A stretch of 64,000 nt of DNA from contig CANMLU010000001.1 of NCBI GenBank assembly GCA_947498815.1, positions 496,001 to 560,000 on the forward strand, given 5' to 3'. The stretch's first letter is position 1, and every line of letters begins with the position of its first letter. Below, in pieces: positions 8,666 to 19,557 of the stretch. The notes under the pieces were generated by a model, which was given only the letters and a program-made list of their open reading frames with translations, searched no databases and was not told the origin of the DNA. This DNA is from an uncultured Aquimarina sp. (lineage in GTDB: Bacteria > Bacteroidota > Bacteroidia > Flavobacteriales > Flavobacteriaceae). The translations under genes and the position numbers were made by a program.

Positions 8666-10120
8666 ATGAAAACAAAGTCTATCGGACTCTTTGCTGGCCC
8701 CATACTGTTTTTGCTAATTATTTTATTTTTTAGGACAGATAGCTTGTCTGCAGAAGGAACTGCCACATTAGCAATAGGTACATGGATTGCTATTTGGTGG
8801 ATTACCGAAGCAATCCCTATTTCGGCAACTGCCTTATTACCTTTGGTATTATTTCCTCTATGTGGTGTTATGCCGGTTAAAGATGCTACGGGTGCCTTTG
8901 CCAATCAGATGATATTTCTTTTTCTGGGAGGTTTTATTTTGGCTGTGGCTATCGAAAAAACTAATCTTCATAAACGAATAGCATTGAATATTATTTATAG
9001 AATTGGCAGTAATTGGAACAAGGTAATTCTTGGATTTATGATTTCGACTGCTTTTTTGAGCATGTGGATATCAAATACGGCAACAGCAGTAATGATGCTT
9101 CCGATTGGGCTCGCTGTTATTTCTCAAATACAGGTCGAGAAAAGTATTAAAAAAAGCATGGGTAGATCACTGATGCTAGCTATCGCATATGGATGCTCAA
9201 TAGGTGGTATCGCCACCATTATTGGAACTCCAACCAATGTGATTTTTGTGGGAATTGTTGAAGAACTATACGGTCAAACGATCACTTTTACAGAATGGAT
9301 GGCGATCGGGCTCCCCTTTTCTTTGGTGATGCTATGTATCGGGTGGTTTTATTTGACCAAAGTTGTTTTTCCTGTAACGGTTGAAGGAATTCCAGGAGGA
9401 AAAAATGCTATTAAAGAACAACTACAAGAACTAGGTAAGATCTCGTATAAAGAAAAATCGGTATTGATGGTTTTCATTGTGGTTGCCTTCTGTTGGATGA
9501 CAAGTTCTTTCTTACTAAAAAAGATAATTCCAGGAATTAATGATACCCTTATTGCTATTGCTGGCGCCATCTCTCTTTTTGTTATTCCGTCGGGCGAAAA
9601 ACGAAAAATAGGGATCATCAATTGGCAAACTGCCGAGACCATTCCCTGGGGTATCTTATTGCTTTTTGGTGGGGGATTGGCCTTGGCCGAAGGCTTTAAA
9701 GTCTCAGGTTTGGCGCATTGGATAGGTAGTCAACTCACCTTGTTTAAATCTTTTCCTGCGATATTACTCATACTGGCGATCATTGCAGTGGTCAATTTTT
9801 TGACCGAAATTACTTCCAATGTTGCTACTGCCGCCATGTTAATGCCTGTTTTGGCTGCTCTGGCATTATCTATAGATGTACATCCTTATTTCTTAATGAT
9901 AGCAGGTACCATAGCGGCTTCATGTGCCTTTATGTTGCCAGTGGCAACACCACCCAATGCAGTAGTTTTTGGCTCGGGATTATTAACCATTCCCAAAATG
10001 ATGAAAGCTGGGTTTTGGATGAATATCATTTCTATACTTTTAACCACTTTGTTGATATACTATGTTTTACCATTGGCTTGGGGAATAAAAATTGAGACTT
10101 TTCCGGAACTATTTAAATGA
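8666..10120 (+). CDS. SLC13/DASS family sodium-coupled anion transporter
   Basis: A 484-residue inner-membrane carrier of about 11-12 helices. It shows both DASS signature hairpins, WISNTATAVMMLP in the first repeat and TEITSNVATAAMLMP in the second; these SNT motifs bind Na+ and the carboxylate substrate. The C-terminal hairpin CAFMLPVATPPNAVVFG is also typical. Family members carry C4-dicarboxylates, citrate or sulfate. The divergent position next to moeA invites the idea of an oxyanion substrate, but the sequence gives no direct support, and a dicarboxylate is the default guess. Confidence 0.88.
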   Translation: MKTKSIGLFAGPILFLLIILFFRTDSLSAEGTATLAIGTWIAIWWITEAIPISATALLPLVLFPLCGVMPVKDATGAFANQMIFLFLGGFILAVAIEKTNLHKRIALNIIYRIGSNWNKVILGFMISTAFLSMWISNTATAVMMLPIGLAVISQIQVEKSIKKSMGRSLMLAIAYGCSIGGIATIIGTPTNVIFVGIVEELYGQTITFTEWMAIGLPFSLVMLCIGWFYLTKVVFPVTVEGIPGGKNAIKEQLQELGKISYKEKSVLMVFIVVAFCWMTSSFLLKKIIPGINDTLIAIAGAISLFVIPSGEKRKIGIINWQTAETIPWGILLLFGGGLALAEGFKVSGLAHWIGSQLTLFKSFPAILLILAIIAVVNFLTEITSNVATAAMLMPVLAALALSIDVHPYFLMIAGTIAASCAFMLPVATPPNAVVFGSGLLTIPKMMKAGFWMNIISILLTTLLIYYVLPLAWGIKIETFPELFK

Positions 10121-10152
10121 TATTAGATTTTATTTAATCAGCGAATAGTCCT

Positions 10153-10380
10153 TTAACTTGTTTGGAGGGTTTTAATTTCAGATCGGGTTGCTTGCAGTAA
10201 TTTTTTCAATTTTCTTTTTTTAAAACGGCATTTTGTATGGGATAAATCATTTTGTGTTCGATACAGTAATGATTCGCAATATTCTACGCGTATTGAGCGA
10301 GCTAATTTTGAAATCACCTTTTTATATAAAAGGTCTATTTGGACCAGCGATTTGGGGATATTTCTTTTAAATAAAAACAT
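10153..10380 (-). CDS. Small basic protein of unknown function
   Basis: A 75-codon ORF on the minus strand, ending 32 bp from the convergent SLC13 stop. The product is strongly basic (Lys/Arg-rich) with a predicted helical, possibly coiled-coil, body, no signal peptide and no membrane segment. I do not recognise the family. It could be a real small cytosolic protein or a spurious ORF; the clean ATG and lack of overlap with other genes favour the former slightly. Confidence 0.35.
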   Translation of the reverse strand: MFLFKRNIPKSLVQIDLLYKKVISKLARSIRVEYCESLLYRTQNDLSHTKCRFKKRKLKKLLQATRSEIKTLQTS

Positions 10381-10759
10381 GTTTGTTCAGTTTTGGGGTT
10401 GCTTAGAACTTCGGTACTATTTTAGTAATATCAAATTTCATTCCCAAACTTCACCAGAAAACATAAAGTTTGTTAAGGTATATAGATATTTGAAGAGTTA
10501 AGAGTATACTTTTGCCTCTCTCAATTAACATCAAACAAATTTTATACATAAAGATGCCGATGATGTGCTGGATAGTGTTGTTAATTTCAAATGGTTTTTC
10601 ATAAATACTATATCTCGTAGTATTTTTTTCTTCAATTTAAACCTTAAATTCCATAAGAAATTGATTTACAGACTGTTATTTAAAAAATAAGAGTTGGCAT
10701 AATTTTATCATAAATTCTAATTGTAGCGTAAAAATTGAAGTATAATTTAAAATAAGAAT
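10381..10759. other. Intergenic stretch without recognisable gene
   Basis: About 380 bp of AT-rich DNA between the small basic ORF and the superoxide dismutase gene. I find no convincing ORF, tRNA or strong hairpin. It presumably contains the sod promoter in its right part, but no unambiguous TAnnTTTG box with a spaced -33 TTTG could be assigned. Confidence 0.5.
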
Positions 10760-11368
10760 ATGTATGTATTACCTGAGCTAAACTACCAATATGGTGACAT
10801 AGAGCCTTATATTGACGAAGAAACAATGAAAATCCATCACGGCAAACATCACCAAGGGTATACGAATAAGTTGAATTTAGCTTTAAAGACGTATAATTTA
10901 GATGCAGAAACATCAATCGAGGATATTATAAAAAACATATCTCTATACAACGAATCTGTCAGAAACAATGCGGGTGGCTTTTATAACCATAGTTTATTCT
11001 GGACCAATATTGCTCCGAATGGCTCTAACGTACCAACTAAAATACTTTTAGAAAGTCTTGAACACGAATTTGGTTCTAAAGAGAATTTTGTTGAGGAATT
11101 TAAAAACTTGGCAGCGTCTCATTTTGGCTCAGGTTGGATATGGCTTTCTGTAAATTCAAATACAAAGCTTTTTCTATCTAGTACTCCCAATCAAGATAAT
11201 CCTCTTATGGATGTTGTTTCTGAACAAGGAATACCAATATTAGGTCTTGATGTTTGGGAACATGCCTATTATTTAAAATATCAAAATAATAGAGCTGCGT
11301 ATGTTGATGCTTTTTTTGAAATCATTAATTGGGATGAGATATCCAGACGTTATGCAGTTGCGATTTAA
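10760..11368 (+). CDS. sodA: Superoxide dismutase (Fe/Mn family)
   Basis: A 202-residue cytosolic enzyme that dismutates superoxide. All four metal ligands are present: His in [12 protein letters not shown], His in [10 protein letters not shown], and Asp and His in [16 protein letters not shown]. The Gly-Gly before FYNH is more typical of Mn or cambialistic than strict Fe enzymes, but metal choice cannot be decided by sight. No signal peptide is present. The stop codon overlaps that of the convergent response regulator gene by 4 bp. Confidence 0.95.
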   Translation: MYVLPELNYQYGDIEPYIDEETMKIHHGKHHQGYTNKLNLALKTYNLDAETSIEDIIKNISLYNESVRNNAGGFYNHSLFWTNIAPNGSNVPTKILLESLEHEFGSKENFVEEFKNLAASHFGSGWIWLSVNSNTKLFLSSTPNQDNPLMDVVSEQGIPILGLDVWEHAYYLKYQNNRAAYVDAFFEIINWDEISRRYAVAI

Positions 11369-14300
11369 AACTCGTCATTCTCAATAATTTCAAGAACGTG
11401 TTTTCTTTTTATACCCAGACGCCTCATTTTACTTTCTAAAGTGTTAGGATGAACGGCTAATATTTCAGCAGCACCTCCAGTACCTCTTACTTTTCCTCCT
11501 GTGAACTTTAACGTGGTCAGTATAAGGTCTATTTCCCCTTGTTCATAAGTCTTTAATGAAACTGGGCCATTGGCAACCGTGTCGTTTGCAATAGCTCGTT
11601 TTTTTCGTCGAGTTTCTAAATTAAGCTTTAGGTAATTCCCTTTACTAGTGATTAGGGCTTGTTCGATAGAATGTTCTAGTTCCCTCACATTACCAGGAAA
11701 ATCATAACCCATTAATTCTCTCAATGCCTGGTCAGAAATAGATGTTATTCTTTTTCCCAATCGCTGACCTTTCTTCTGCAAAAAGTGTAATGCAAGTTCT
11801 GGTATATCTTCTTTGCGGTCTCGAAGTGGCGGAATCGCAATTGGGAAAACGTCAAGCCTGTAATACAAATCTTCTCTAAAATTTTTATCTGAAACCTCTT
11901 TCATCAAGTTTCTATTTGTGGCAGCGATTACCCTTACATTTGTCTTTATAGTCAAGTTTCCACCGACACGTTCAAACTCTTTTTCTTGTAAAACCCTTAG
12001 AAGCTTTACCTGAATTTCAAGTGGCATTTCTCCTATTTCATCTAAAAAAATAGTGCCTTTATCCGCCAATTCAAACTTACCTATTCTGCGTTGTGTTGCT
12101 CCCGTAAATGAACCTTTTTCGTGTCCAAAAAGTTCGCTTTCAATTAGGTTTGCAGGTAATGCAGCACAATTAATCTTTATCATCGAATTATTTTTTCGTT
12201 TTGATATATTATGGATGGCTCTTGCCACCAACTCTTTTCCTGTACCTGTCTCACCAGTTATCAAAACAGTAGCATCAGTTGGGGCCGCAAGGCTTATTTG
12301 CCTATATATCTCCTTCATTTTTGATGAAGAACCTATAAGCTCACCAAAATTATAATCTGTACCTATTTCTGCTTCTAAGTACTCCTTTTCCTGTTTTATT
12401 TTGAGATTCAATTCCTCAATATCTAAAAATGCAAGATGATTTAAAATAGATAACTCAATAAGGGACATATACTCTTCCATTTCCCGTAAATCTTTGGTTG
12501 CGTATGTTTTCTCCTTATCTATAAATTGGAGTATGAAATCCGTTTCATTATTTAATTTCTTATGAAACTGCATTGCCGAATTCAAATCAATGAAGTCATC
12601 TAAAACTTTTAATAAAGTCGATTTGCTTTTATTCTTATCAATCGCATTTTTTGAAAGAACTTTTGGAACTAGAGTAGCTTCAAAATTTTCTACGTTAAAC
12701 TTTCTAAAAACTTTTTCGAATTTCTGATTGAAGTCTTTTGAGATGTCTTTTACAACATCTTTTTTAGATTCTAAAACTTGACTTTGAATCAAGGCGTCAT
12801 TTTTCCAAATGGTTAGAGACAGGGCTGAAAAGGAAATACATTTGTTTAAATTATTAAATAAAACAGAAAGCAACGACTGAAAGTCTTGAGCCTTTGACAT
12901 CTGCTTACCTAACTCTAATTGAAAAGCCTTTTTACTTTCCCGTCTAAGAATTTCTTGATGATTACTAATATTACTTACTGCAACAGCGATGTGGTCGGCC
13001 ACTGCTTGAAATAATCTAAAATGTGATTCGTTGAAATGATTTTCGTTTGTACTATTAAAATATAAGACACCTAATGTCTTACCATAGCAATTTAGTTGGG
13101 TAGCCATAAATTCTTTGTAGCCTACTTTTTCAATAACACTTTTAAATATTTCGTTCCCAAAGGTTCGATTGGCTTCCTCTATGTAGCGGTTGCCATATTT
13201 TTTTATAATTGGGCTTCCCTTATCAATTATCTGTTTACTTATAATCTCTACTACACTTGTACTATACTCAAATTGAGCCATATCGTGCTTTAAAAGCATT
13301 ACATTACCCTTTGAGTCCATTGTATTGGCATATTCTACAGCCCAATTCGTTATTTTTTTACCATCTTCAGAAAGTACATATAATCCCACATCATAGAGAT
13401 TAAAAAGGGGGTTTATACTTTCGGAAATCTCAGTAAGTAAATTTTCGGGCTCAAAAATAGAACTCATACAATCACTTATGGTCAAGAGCGCATCTTTAAA
13501 TTCTTTTTCTTCTGTTATCTTTTCATTGGCCATAATATTATCGACTGCAATTGAAAGTGGTGCCGTAATATTAGAGAACAAAGAAATTTGAGCAGTGGTA
13601 AATGCATTTTTTTTCAATTTGTTTAGACAGAACATACCAAAGATCTTATCACCGACTTTTAGATTGGCTGCCAAACAATCTCTATAGCCAAAAGAAAGAA
13701 TATCTGCTACTTTTAACTGTGGGTACTCAGGAAATTTTGCAGCCAAATCCCTGAAATCATGTAGTACAGGTTTTTTAGCTATTTCAATTTCATTCATCAT
13801 CCACTCAACAGCAGAATTCTTATGCTTGATGTTTTTTAAGCCTGCTTGCTGAATCAATTGGTTCCATTGACTATCTGAAATTTGTTCATCCAAACTGGCT
13901 AAGTCTATGTGTTCTTTACCATCTTCGCTTAAGAGAAACACCCCAACATCGTGAAAATCAAAGATTGGTTTTAACTCTTTAACAACAAAAGAGAAAAATT
14001 CGGGAATACTTCTTAATTTATTAACTCCTTCCGATATTTTTAAAACTATTTCCTTTTCCTTTAGAATCTCTTTTATATCTTCATTTTCCGCTTTATACAA
14101 TGCCAGTTCAACGGCATTTTTCAATCCTTTTTCAGTTGCCGGCTTACTTAAAAAACCATAGGGTTTGGTTTTTTTTGCTTTCTCAAAATAGATGCCTTCA
14201 TCATACGATGTGATATATATAAACGGAATTTGTTTTGGGTTTAAAACGCTCTCTGCTAATACTGTTCCATCACCATCACCTAATGAAATATCCAAAAGCA

Positions 14301-14493
14301 CTAAATCTGGTATTTGCTTTGAAATATAACTTGTTGCTTCTTCAATACTAGTGACAATAGTGTAGTTTTTAAAACCCGCCTTTTCTGCTTTTTCTGCGAT
14401 GTCGCTAGCAAGGATATATTCGTCATCAACAATTAAGATATCCTTCTTGTCCATAGATATACTAACATTTTCTGTGTTTTCTAATTTGTCCAT
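11365..14493 (-). CDS. Response regulator with GAF-like sensors and sigma-54 AAA+ activator domain
   Basis: A 1042-residue hybrid. A receiver domain (about 15-130, VDDEY acidic pocket, phospho-Asp in [13 protein letters not shown]) is followed by long GAF-like regions (about 145-310, 335-510 and a weaker 520-690). A sigma-54 AAA+ domain starts near 717, with Walker A GETGTGKE, the sigma-54 contact loop GSFTGA and Walker [13 protein letters not shown]. The C-terminal Fis-type helix-turn-helix reads [21 protein letters not shown]. It lies 4 bp after the histidine kinase gene. Known members activate sigma-54 promoters from upstream palindromes; candidate sites are at 16478-16499 and 23098-23123. 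The GAF domains may sense a small ligand or redox state; this is inference. Confidence 0.92.
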   Translation of the reverse strand: MDKLENTENVSISMDKKDILIVDDEYILASDIAEKAEKAGFKNYTIVTSIEEATSYISKQIPDLVLLDISLGDGDGTVLAESVLNPKQIPFIYITSYDEGIYFEKAKKTKPYGFLSKPATEKGLKNAVELALYKAENEDIKEILKEKEIVLKISEGVNKLRSIPEFFSFVVKELKPIFDFHDVGVFLLSEDGKEHIDLASLDEQISDSQWNQLIQQAGLKNIKHKNSAVEWMMNEIEIAKKPVLHDFRDLAAKFPEYPQLKVADILSFGYRDCLAANLKVGDKIFGMFCLNKLKKNAFTTAQISLFSNITAPLSIAVDNIMANEKITEEKEFKDALLTISDCMSSIFEPENLLTEISESINPLFNLYDVGLYVLSEDGKKITNWAVEYANTMDSKGNVMLLKHDMAQFEYSTSVVEIISKQIIDKGSPIIKKYGNRYIEEANRTFGNEIFKSVIEKVGYKEFMATQLNCYGKTLGVLYFNSTNENHFNESHFRLFQAVADHIAVAVSNISNHQEILRRESKKAFQLELGKQMSKAQDFQSLLSVLFNNLNKCISFSALSLTIWKNDALIQSQVLESKKDVVKDISKDFNQKFEKVFRKFNVENFEATLVPKVLSKNAIDKNKSKSTLLKVLDDFIDLNSAMQFHKKLNNETDFILQFIDKEKTYATKDLREMEEYMSLIELSILNHLAFLDIEELNLKIKQEKEYLEAEIGTDYNFGELIGSSSKMKEIYRQISLAAPTDATVLITGETGTGKELVARAIHNISKRKNNSMIKINCAALPANLIESELFGHEKGSFTGATQRRIGKFELADKGTIFLDEIGEMPLEIQVKLLRVLQEKEFERVGGNLTIKTNVRVIAATNRNLMKEVSDKNFREDLYYRLDVFPIAIPPLRDRKEDIPELALHFLQKKGQRLGKRITSISDQALRELMGYDFPGNVRELEHSIEQALITSKGNYLKLNLETRRKKRAIANDTVANGPVSLKTYEQGEIDLILTTLKFTGGKVRGTGGAAEILAVHPNTLESKMRRLGIKRKHVLEIIENDEF

Positions 14494-14497
14494 AATA

Positions 14498-16327
14498 CTA
14501 CTTTTTAGAAGGAATTGTTATTTGAACAATCATTCCCGAATTTTTCATATGTTCAATAGTTCCCTTTAACTGTTTAACAAGTCCCATTACCAGTTCAGTG
14601 CCAAAAAAAGAAGCCTCCAATTTATCTGTTGCTTCAACTTTGCCCAAGTCGACCTCACTATTATTATCTTTTACTGTTAGTTTTAATTTATCATCTTGCT
14701 TTTTTAATGAAATATGTATGATTTTTGTTTCAGTTGTAGCGTGTTTAATACTATTGGTAATAAGTTCGTTTAGTATAAGCCCTAAGGCCAAAGCGTTATC
14801 TGAATCTATGGTTACAGACTCTAATTCTGATGATATTTGAAGGTTTTTATCAACTGATATATAAGTATCTAATAGTTCATTTATATACAACTTCATATTA
14901 ACCGATGCAGGCATATCATTAGAAAATAATTGATTGTGTAATAACGAAATACTCTGTATGCGTTTTTGACTTTCTTTGAGTAAGGTTTTGGTTTCGGTAA
15001 ACTTAGCTTCTTTTAATTGTGCAGAGAGCAGGCGTTCAACGGTATAAAGGTTATTTTTAGCTCGATGATTAATTTCTTGTATCAGCAATTCTTTTTCCTC
15101 GAGTGCTTTATTTATAGCTTTATTCTTTTGAGTAATTTGTTCTTTTTGTATGGCAAGAAGCTTATTTGCTTTTCTCTTCTGGATATAAATATGAGCGAGA
15201 TAAATAGCTAGAAGCGAGAATATGATAAGGCCTATAGATACTATGATGATAGTTTTGGATTGCTGGGCTTCTTTTATGGATTTTAACTCATTCTCTTTTT
15301 GTACTGCTATTATTTTTCGTTCATTTTCTTTTACTCTATATTGAGTTTCTAATCGGTTAATTTCTTTTGCTTTTTCAAGACTTAATATACTATCCTTTAA
15401 TACTGCATATGAATAAAGATTATGATAAGCATTGGCAAAATCCCCGGATATAGAATCCAAGGTGGCCATCGAACTGTAAATTTCTGCTTGCTCTTCTTTT
15501 AGACCTATTTTTTTTCCATAAGAAAGAGCCTTGTTCAAATACTTTTTGGATTTATTATATAACTTCATTCCTGCATACGTATTCCCTAAATTCAGTAGTA
15601 GGTTTACATATTCATCACCTCCATTTTTTGTCCCAATAATTTCTTCAGCTGATTCTAGTTCTTTTACGGCTTTTATATATTCTTTTTTTAATAAGTATAT
15701 ATTCCCAATATTATTTAGACTTTGCGCTATACCTAATGTATCCTTAATTCTCTGGCGTACAGATAGCGCATCTCTATGATATTGTTCTGCTTTTTCTTTA
15801 TTATTAATTTCTGAATATGCATTTGCTAGATTATTAGTAATCATCGCAGTAGCATAACCATTATCTTCTTGTCCTAGCAATTTTAAGGCGTCTAAATAAT
15901 ATTCTATTGCTTTTTCGGGCTCTCCCATACTTCTGCACAGAATCCCTATCCCGTTTAGTATGCGAATTTGTCCCATCCTACTATCTTTACTGTAATCTAA
16001 GGCTCTCAGATAGTATATCAGTGCATCTTGAAAATCGCCCGCTTGGTCATAAGCTGCGGCTAGGTTATAATTACTTTGTGCTTGAAATATTAAAGTGCCT
16101 GTTTTGTCTGCACGCTCTACGGCCTTATGGGCCCAAACAAGAGAGGAATCTATTGATATACCCCAATAACTATAACTGATTTTGTTCAATGCAAAAATGG
16201 CAATACTATCATTATTTGATTCACTTTCGAGTATTAGTTTTTCCAAGTCTGGCTTCGATTGACCTAGAAGGAATAACGGAAGAAGAATAAATTGTAAAAG
16301 AAAAAGAATTTCTTGATATTTTCTCAT
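14498..16327 (-). CDS. TPR-containing sensor histidine kinase (HisKA_2 family)
   Basis: A 609-residue sensor. A signal peptide (about 1-22) precedes roughly six tetratricopeptide repeats (45-330) facing the periplasm, a coiled coil, one membrane helix at 359-382, and a cytoplasmic kinase. The phospho-acceptor is H421 in [11 protein letters not shown], the HisKA_2 (LytS/HWE-like) type, followed by a HATPase_c domain with N-box [14 protein letters not shown]. It is the first gene of a two-gene operon with the sigma-54 response regulator and is divergent from the flavodoxin/pirin cluster, whose control region starts about 150 bp upstream. The cognate pairing is inferred from operon structure. 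Confidence 0.9.
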   Translation of the reverse strand: MRKYQEILFLLQFILLPLFLLGQSKPDLEKLILESESNNDSIAIFALNKISYSYWGISIDSSLVWAHKAVERADKTGTLIFQAQSNYNLAAAYDQAGDFQDALIYYLRALDYSKDSRMGQIRILNGIGILCRSMGEPEKAIEYYLDALKLLGQEDNGYATAMITNNLANAYSEINNKEKAEQYHRDALSVRQRIKDTLGIAQSLNNIGNIYLLKKEYIKAVKELESAEEIIGTKNGGDEYVNLLLNLGNTYAGMKLYNKSKKYLNKALSYGKKIGLKEEQAEIYSSMATLDSISGDFANAYHNLYSYAVLKDSILSLEKAKEINRLETQYRVKENERKIIAVQKENELKSIKEAQQSKTIIIVSIGLIIFSLLAIYLAHIYIQKRKANKLLAIQKEQITQKNKAINKALEEKELLIQEINHRAKNNLYTVERLLSAQLKEAKFTETKTLLKESQKRIQSISLLHNQLFSNDMPASVNMKLYINELLDTYISVDKNLQISSELESVTIDSDNALALGLILNELITNSIKHATTETKIIHISLKKQDDKLKLTVKDNNSEVDLGKVEATDKLEASFFGTELVMGLVKQLKGTIEHMKNSGMIVQITIPSKK

Positions 16328-16477
16328 CTGTTGAATTTAATTTTTCATTGCCAGATGAATTCACCAATATTTATTTTCACTTCATATCAGTTCAAATTAT
16401 TTTGGTTCGTTGCCGAGCAATTTTTTTCCTTACAAGATACTAATTGAAACTCCTAAATACAACAACTAATTATCATA

Positions 16478-16499
16478 AAAACACGATATATCGTGTTTT
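16478..16499. promoter_or_regulatory. 22-bp perfect palindrome, likely operator/enhancer of the sigma-54 regulator
   Basis: Perfect inverted repeat with arm AAAACACGATA and its exact complement, core CGATATATCG. It lies in the 319-bp divergent spacer between the kinase and the exported flavodoxin gene. Its centre is 84.5 bp upstream of the TGG of the -24 box at 16573. The same core at the same spacing recurs at 23098-23123. There is no T-run directly after it and no gene ends here, so it is not a terminator. Confidence 0.75.
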
Positions 16500-16572
16500 A
16501 TTAATCACCCTTATTTTTTTTAAATATAAATAACCTATTGTTTATCAGTTCTGTATGGTTTATTTGAGCATA

Positions 16573-16588
16573 TGGCATACTCTTCGCA
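16573..16588 (+). promoter_or_regulatory. Sigma-54 (-24/-12) promoter candidate
   Basis: The sequence TGGCAT-ACTCT-TCGCA matches TGGCAC-N5-TTGCA with correct GG-N10-GC spacing and two mismatches. It lies 58 bp upstream of the flavodoxin start codon and downstream of the 16478-16499 palindrome, the geometry expected for an enhancer-dependent promoter driven by the adjacent AAA+ regulator. Confidence 0.65.
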
Positions 16589-16646
16589 AAAAACTAAAGG
16601 ATAATGCAAAACATCTATAAGTAGATAATTCTAATCCAGAAGAATA

Positions 16647-17459
16647 ATGAGTGAAATTATAGAAACCGAAAAAAAAGATGCTAAAGGACCTATTGAAGTA
16701 GAGGATAATAGAAGGGATTTTATAAAAAAAACAGCTTTAGTCACGACAAGTCTGGCCATAACGGCACACACCTCATTTTATGGAATGGAACTAGACCCTG
16801 TTGAAGAAGGATTGGGTGATTTTGAACAGTTCAACAATACCGATAATGCCAATATTTTAATTGTCTACACTACAGATTTCGGTTCGACCAGGACAATGTC
16901 AGAAGCAGTTGAAAGAGGTGCTAAATCTGTAACTGGCGTTAATGTAATTCGCAAAATGGCTAAAGACGCTACAATGGAAGATTCTATAGCTGCAGATGGA
17001 ATAATAGCGGGAACACCTATGAAACATCGCAATATGCATTCCAGATTAAAAGAATATATAGAACGCGTTTGGGAAAAAGGATGGCTTGTAGACCGTTTTG
17101 TTGGTAAGGTAGGTGGTGTTTTCTCTGTTGGTGGCGGACACGGTAACAATGGCGCTGGCTGTGAACTGGCCCAATTAGGTATCCTTGCAGCCATGGCTGC
17201 CAATGGTATGATATTGGTACCTCTGCCCAAAACTACACCTGGAGCGGATTATACTGGAAGCCATTGGGGACCTAACGGCCGAACAGGTGGGGTGAAAATG
17301 AAACCCCAACACCTTACAGAGCAAATGCTCGAAGCAGGATTTCATCACGGAGCAAACATTGCGAGGGTAACCACAGCATTAAAAGGTAAAGATAATTTAC
17401 TCGCGAAAGGAAATGTTTCACCATCACCAGAGGTATTAAAAATGTTTACAGGAGAATAA
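16647..17459 (+). CDS. Flavodoxin/WrbA-like NAD(P)H quinone reductase with Tat-type signal
   Basis: A 270-residue protein. An N-terminal hydrophilic stretch leads to a twin-arginine motif (NRRDFIKK, Arg22-Arg23) and a hydrophobic segment, a plausible Tat signal. The rest is a flavodoxin fold: FMN-phosphate loop VYTTDFGSTRTMSE, then AGTPMKHRNM and GGVFSVGGGHGNNGAG, as in WrbA/quinone reductases. Such enzymes reduce quinones by two electrons. Export with cofactor bound would fit Tat, but the signal could also be a relic membrane anchor. First gene of the sigma-54 controlled cluster. A flavodoxin paralogue without signal occurs at 22055-22633. Confidence 0.8.
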   Translation: MSEIIETEKKDAKGPIEVEDNRRDFIKKTALVTTSLAITAHTSFYGMELDPVEEGLGDFEQFNNTDNANILIVYTTDFGSTRTMSEAVERGAKSVTGVNVIRKMAKDATMEDSIAADGIIAGTPMKHRNMHSRLKEYIERVWEKGWLVDRFVGKVGGVFSVGGGHGNNGAGCELAQLGILAAMAANGMILVPLPKTTPGADYTGSHWGPNGRTGGVKMKPQHLTEQMLEAGFHHGANIARVTTALKGKDNLLAKGNVSPSPEVLKMFTGE

Positions 17460-17460
17460 T

Positions 17461-17523
17461 ATGATAAAACAATTTAAAGCATTATCCGAAACTGTTCTAC
17501 CTATATCTCATAAAGAGAAATAA
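17461..17523 (+). CDS. 20-codon ORF, leader peptide or gene stump
   Basis: Directly after the flavodoxin stop, an ATG opens a 20-codon frame (MIKQFKALSETVLPISHKEK) whose TAA overlaps the ATG of the porin gene (TAATG). This could translationally couple the porin. It might instead be the 5' stump of a deleted gene, as two other stumps occur in this cluster. No family is recognisable and it may not be expressed as a functional peptide. Confidence 0.25.
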   Translation: MIKQFKALSETVLPISHKEK

Positions 17524-18860
17524 TGTATGGCGCAATAATTACATATTTCACGCTAATTATGATAACCACAACCTCAATTGCACAAACTGATAAAACCCAA
17601 TTTACCCTATTGAGGCAAAATGATGCTATCACACAATTTAGTAATAAGAAGGACAACAATTTGTATTCTAGACTAAAGTATATAGAAATTAAAGAAGGCC
17701 TCACACTATCGCCTGGAGGTAGTTATCGTTTTCAATGGGAATTTTTAGACAATCCAAGATTTCAAAAAGAGAACATTACTGATAATAATTGGTTTTTAAG
17801 CCGAGGGCTTTTCCATGTAGATGTTAGGTCAAATAAATGGCAATTTTTTTCAGAATTGGGAACAAGTCATAGTATCAACAAAGAAATACCATCACCTGTC
17901 GATGATGACAAGCTCTATATTAATCAACTTTTCTTTACCTATGACAATGATAACTATGAAATTGCCATAGGAAGAGAAAACCTCAATTACGGCTCAAGAA
18001 GGTTAATTGCCATTAGAGAAGGGCCAAATGTAAGACTCTCATTTGATGCTATTCGTTTTACATATAGATGGAATAATTTTTCTTCGGAAGCACTTTTACT
18101 ATCAAACGTCGCTAACGAAATTGGCGTTCTCGACAATAACTTTTACACATTCGATAACTATATCTGGGGAAGCTATAATCGCTACAAAAGCATGGACTTT
18201 AATGTAGAGCTCTATTATTTGGGATATCGCGCTGAAGTTGAAAATTTTGAAGCTGCAAGTGGTCAGGAAACTAGACACAGCCTCGGATTTAGAACCGATT
18301 TCTCGATAGCAAAATGGAAATTTAATAATGAGTTTATATATCAGTTTGGAACTATAGGAGTTCAAAATATCAAAGCATGGACACTATCAGTAAGCGGTAA
18401 ATATCCCATTAGTGATTCCTTTGATTACGAGTTCAATACAGAGGTTATTAGTGGAGACAAAAATCCTGCCGATGGTACATTGAACACCTTTAATCCGTTG
18501 TATCCAGACGCAGCATATTTTGGCAGGGTCGCAAGATTTGGTCCATACAATCTAATCGATGTTCATACCAATATTACATATCATACCAAAAAATTATCTA
18601 CCGAATTAGGATATTATGCGTTCTGGAGATATTCTAATACAGACGCCATTTATTCTTCGGGAGGGAGAGTAGCTTATCCTTCGGTAAATGATAGAAAATT
18701 TATAGCTCATCAATTAGGATTTAATTTTAAATACCACTGGAACGCATTTTTTGCAACAGATTTAGAATCTAATATCATTCTACCTGGAGATTTTCTTAAG
18801 CGAGAAAGCTTTAATGACAACATTTATTATCTAATACTCACATCAAAATTCACTTTTTAA
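17523..18860 (+). CDS. Alginate_exp-type outer-membrane porin
   Basis: A 445-residue predicted beta-barrel. After a short hydrophobic signal (cleavage near SIAQ) the body has repeated amphipathic strands. Conserved blocks are AIGRENLNYGSRRLIAIREGPNVR, SGDKN and NPLYPDAAYFGRVARFGPYNLIDVHTN near the middle and C-terminus. The barrel ends with a terminal phenylalanine (LTSKFTF), as for BAM substrates. The signal peptide has no Lys/Arg in its n-region, which is unusual. A paralogue with the same blocks is at 26856-28223. Family members are called alginate export porins, but here a role in uptake or efflux of the compound that induces the cluster is only inference. Confidence 0.82.
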   Translation: MYGAIITYFTLIMITTTSIAQTDKTQFTLLRQNDAITQFSNKKDNNLYSRLKYIEIKEGLTLSPGGSYRFQWEFLDNPRFQKENITDNNWFLSRGLFHVDVRSNKWQFFSELGTSHSINKEIPSPVDDDKLYINQLFFTYDNDNYEIAIGRENLNYGSRRLIAIREGPNVRLSFDAIRFTYRWNNFSSEALLLSNVANEIGVLDNNFYTFDNYIWGSYNRYKSMDFNVELYYLGYRAEVENFEAASGQETRHSLGFRTDFSIAKWKFNNEFIYQFGTIGVQNIKAWTLSVSGKYPISDSFDYEFNTEVISGDKNPADGTLNTFNPLYPDAAYFGRVARFGPYNLIDVHTNITYHTKKLSTELGYYAFWRYSNTDAIYSSGGRVAYPSVNDRKFIAHQLGFNFKYHWNAFFATDLESNIILPGDFLKRESFNDNIYYLILTSKFTF

Positions 18861-18886
18861 TTTGTATTCATATAAAACACAAAGAC

Positions 18887-19501
18887 ATGAAAAATAAATT
18901 TACAGTAGACAATGCAGCGATACTACTCATAGATCATCAACAAGGAACAATTAAACTTGCTATCAATTTACCTCATAAAGATTTGGTTCAAAATACGAGA
19001 GCTCTTGCAAGAACAGCAGTAGAAACAGGAATGCCCTTAATATTGACTAGCAGTATGGAAGATGAATTTCAAGGACCACTATTACAGGATATTCAGGACA
19101 TCGCGCCAGAGGCATTCGCCAATCGTGTGAAACGACCCGGAATAGTCGATGCTTGGGACTATGATGATTTCAAAAAGGCTGTCGAAGCTACTGGTAAAAA
19201 GAAACTGATAATGTGTGGGCTTACTAATGATGTCTGCATCGTTTTCCCCGCAATAAGTGCCTTTGAAGATGGGTATGATGTCCAAGTAGTCGTAGATGGC
19301 GGAGGTTCACCAACACAAGTGGCCGATGAAACGGCAATCCGAAGAATGGAAAAGGCAGGAGTCACTATTACTTCTACCAATCAAGTAATGGCAGAACTGG
19401 CAGCAAATTGGGCCGATGAAAGAGGAAGAAAAATACAAGGTATTATGTATGAAGAAATCCTTGCACCTTTAGTTGAGGTAGATAGGGCAGAAGCAAATTA
19501 A
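18887..19501 (+). CDS. YcaC-like isochorismatase-family cysteine hydrolase
   Basis: A 204-residue cytosolic protein of the isochorismatase-like hydrolase superfamily. The catalytic Asp is in ILLIDHQQG, the Cys in MCGLTNDVCIVFPA, and a basic residue lies in the RVKRPGIVDAWDYDDF segment, which resembles the NAW motif of the YcaC subgroup. The substrate of YcaC proteins is not established; proposals include amides and hydroxamates. It is followed 56 bp later by two pirin genes. A second, exported homologue is encoded at 23279-24025. Confidence 0.85.
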   Translation: MKNKFTVDNAAILLIDHQQGTIKLAINLPHKDLVQNTRALARTAVETGMPLILTSSMEDEFQGPLLQDIQDIAPEAFANRVKRPGIVDAWDYDDFKKAVEATGKKKLIMCGLTNDVCIVFPAISAFEDGYDVQVVVDGGGSPTQVADETAIRRMEKAGVTITSTNQVMAELAANWADERGRKIQGIMYEEILAPLVEVDRAEAN

Positions 19502-19557
19502 TTAGTAACAAAACTAAAAGGCTATTGGTATGTTAACGAGTAGCCTTAACACCAATT

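Noticed and set aside
10560-10680. A possible gene remnant upstream of the superoxide dismutase gene
   Set aside because: Short open stretches on both strands gave no recognisable motif or consistent frame.
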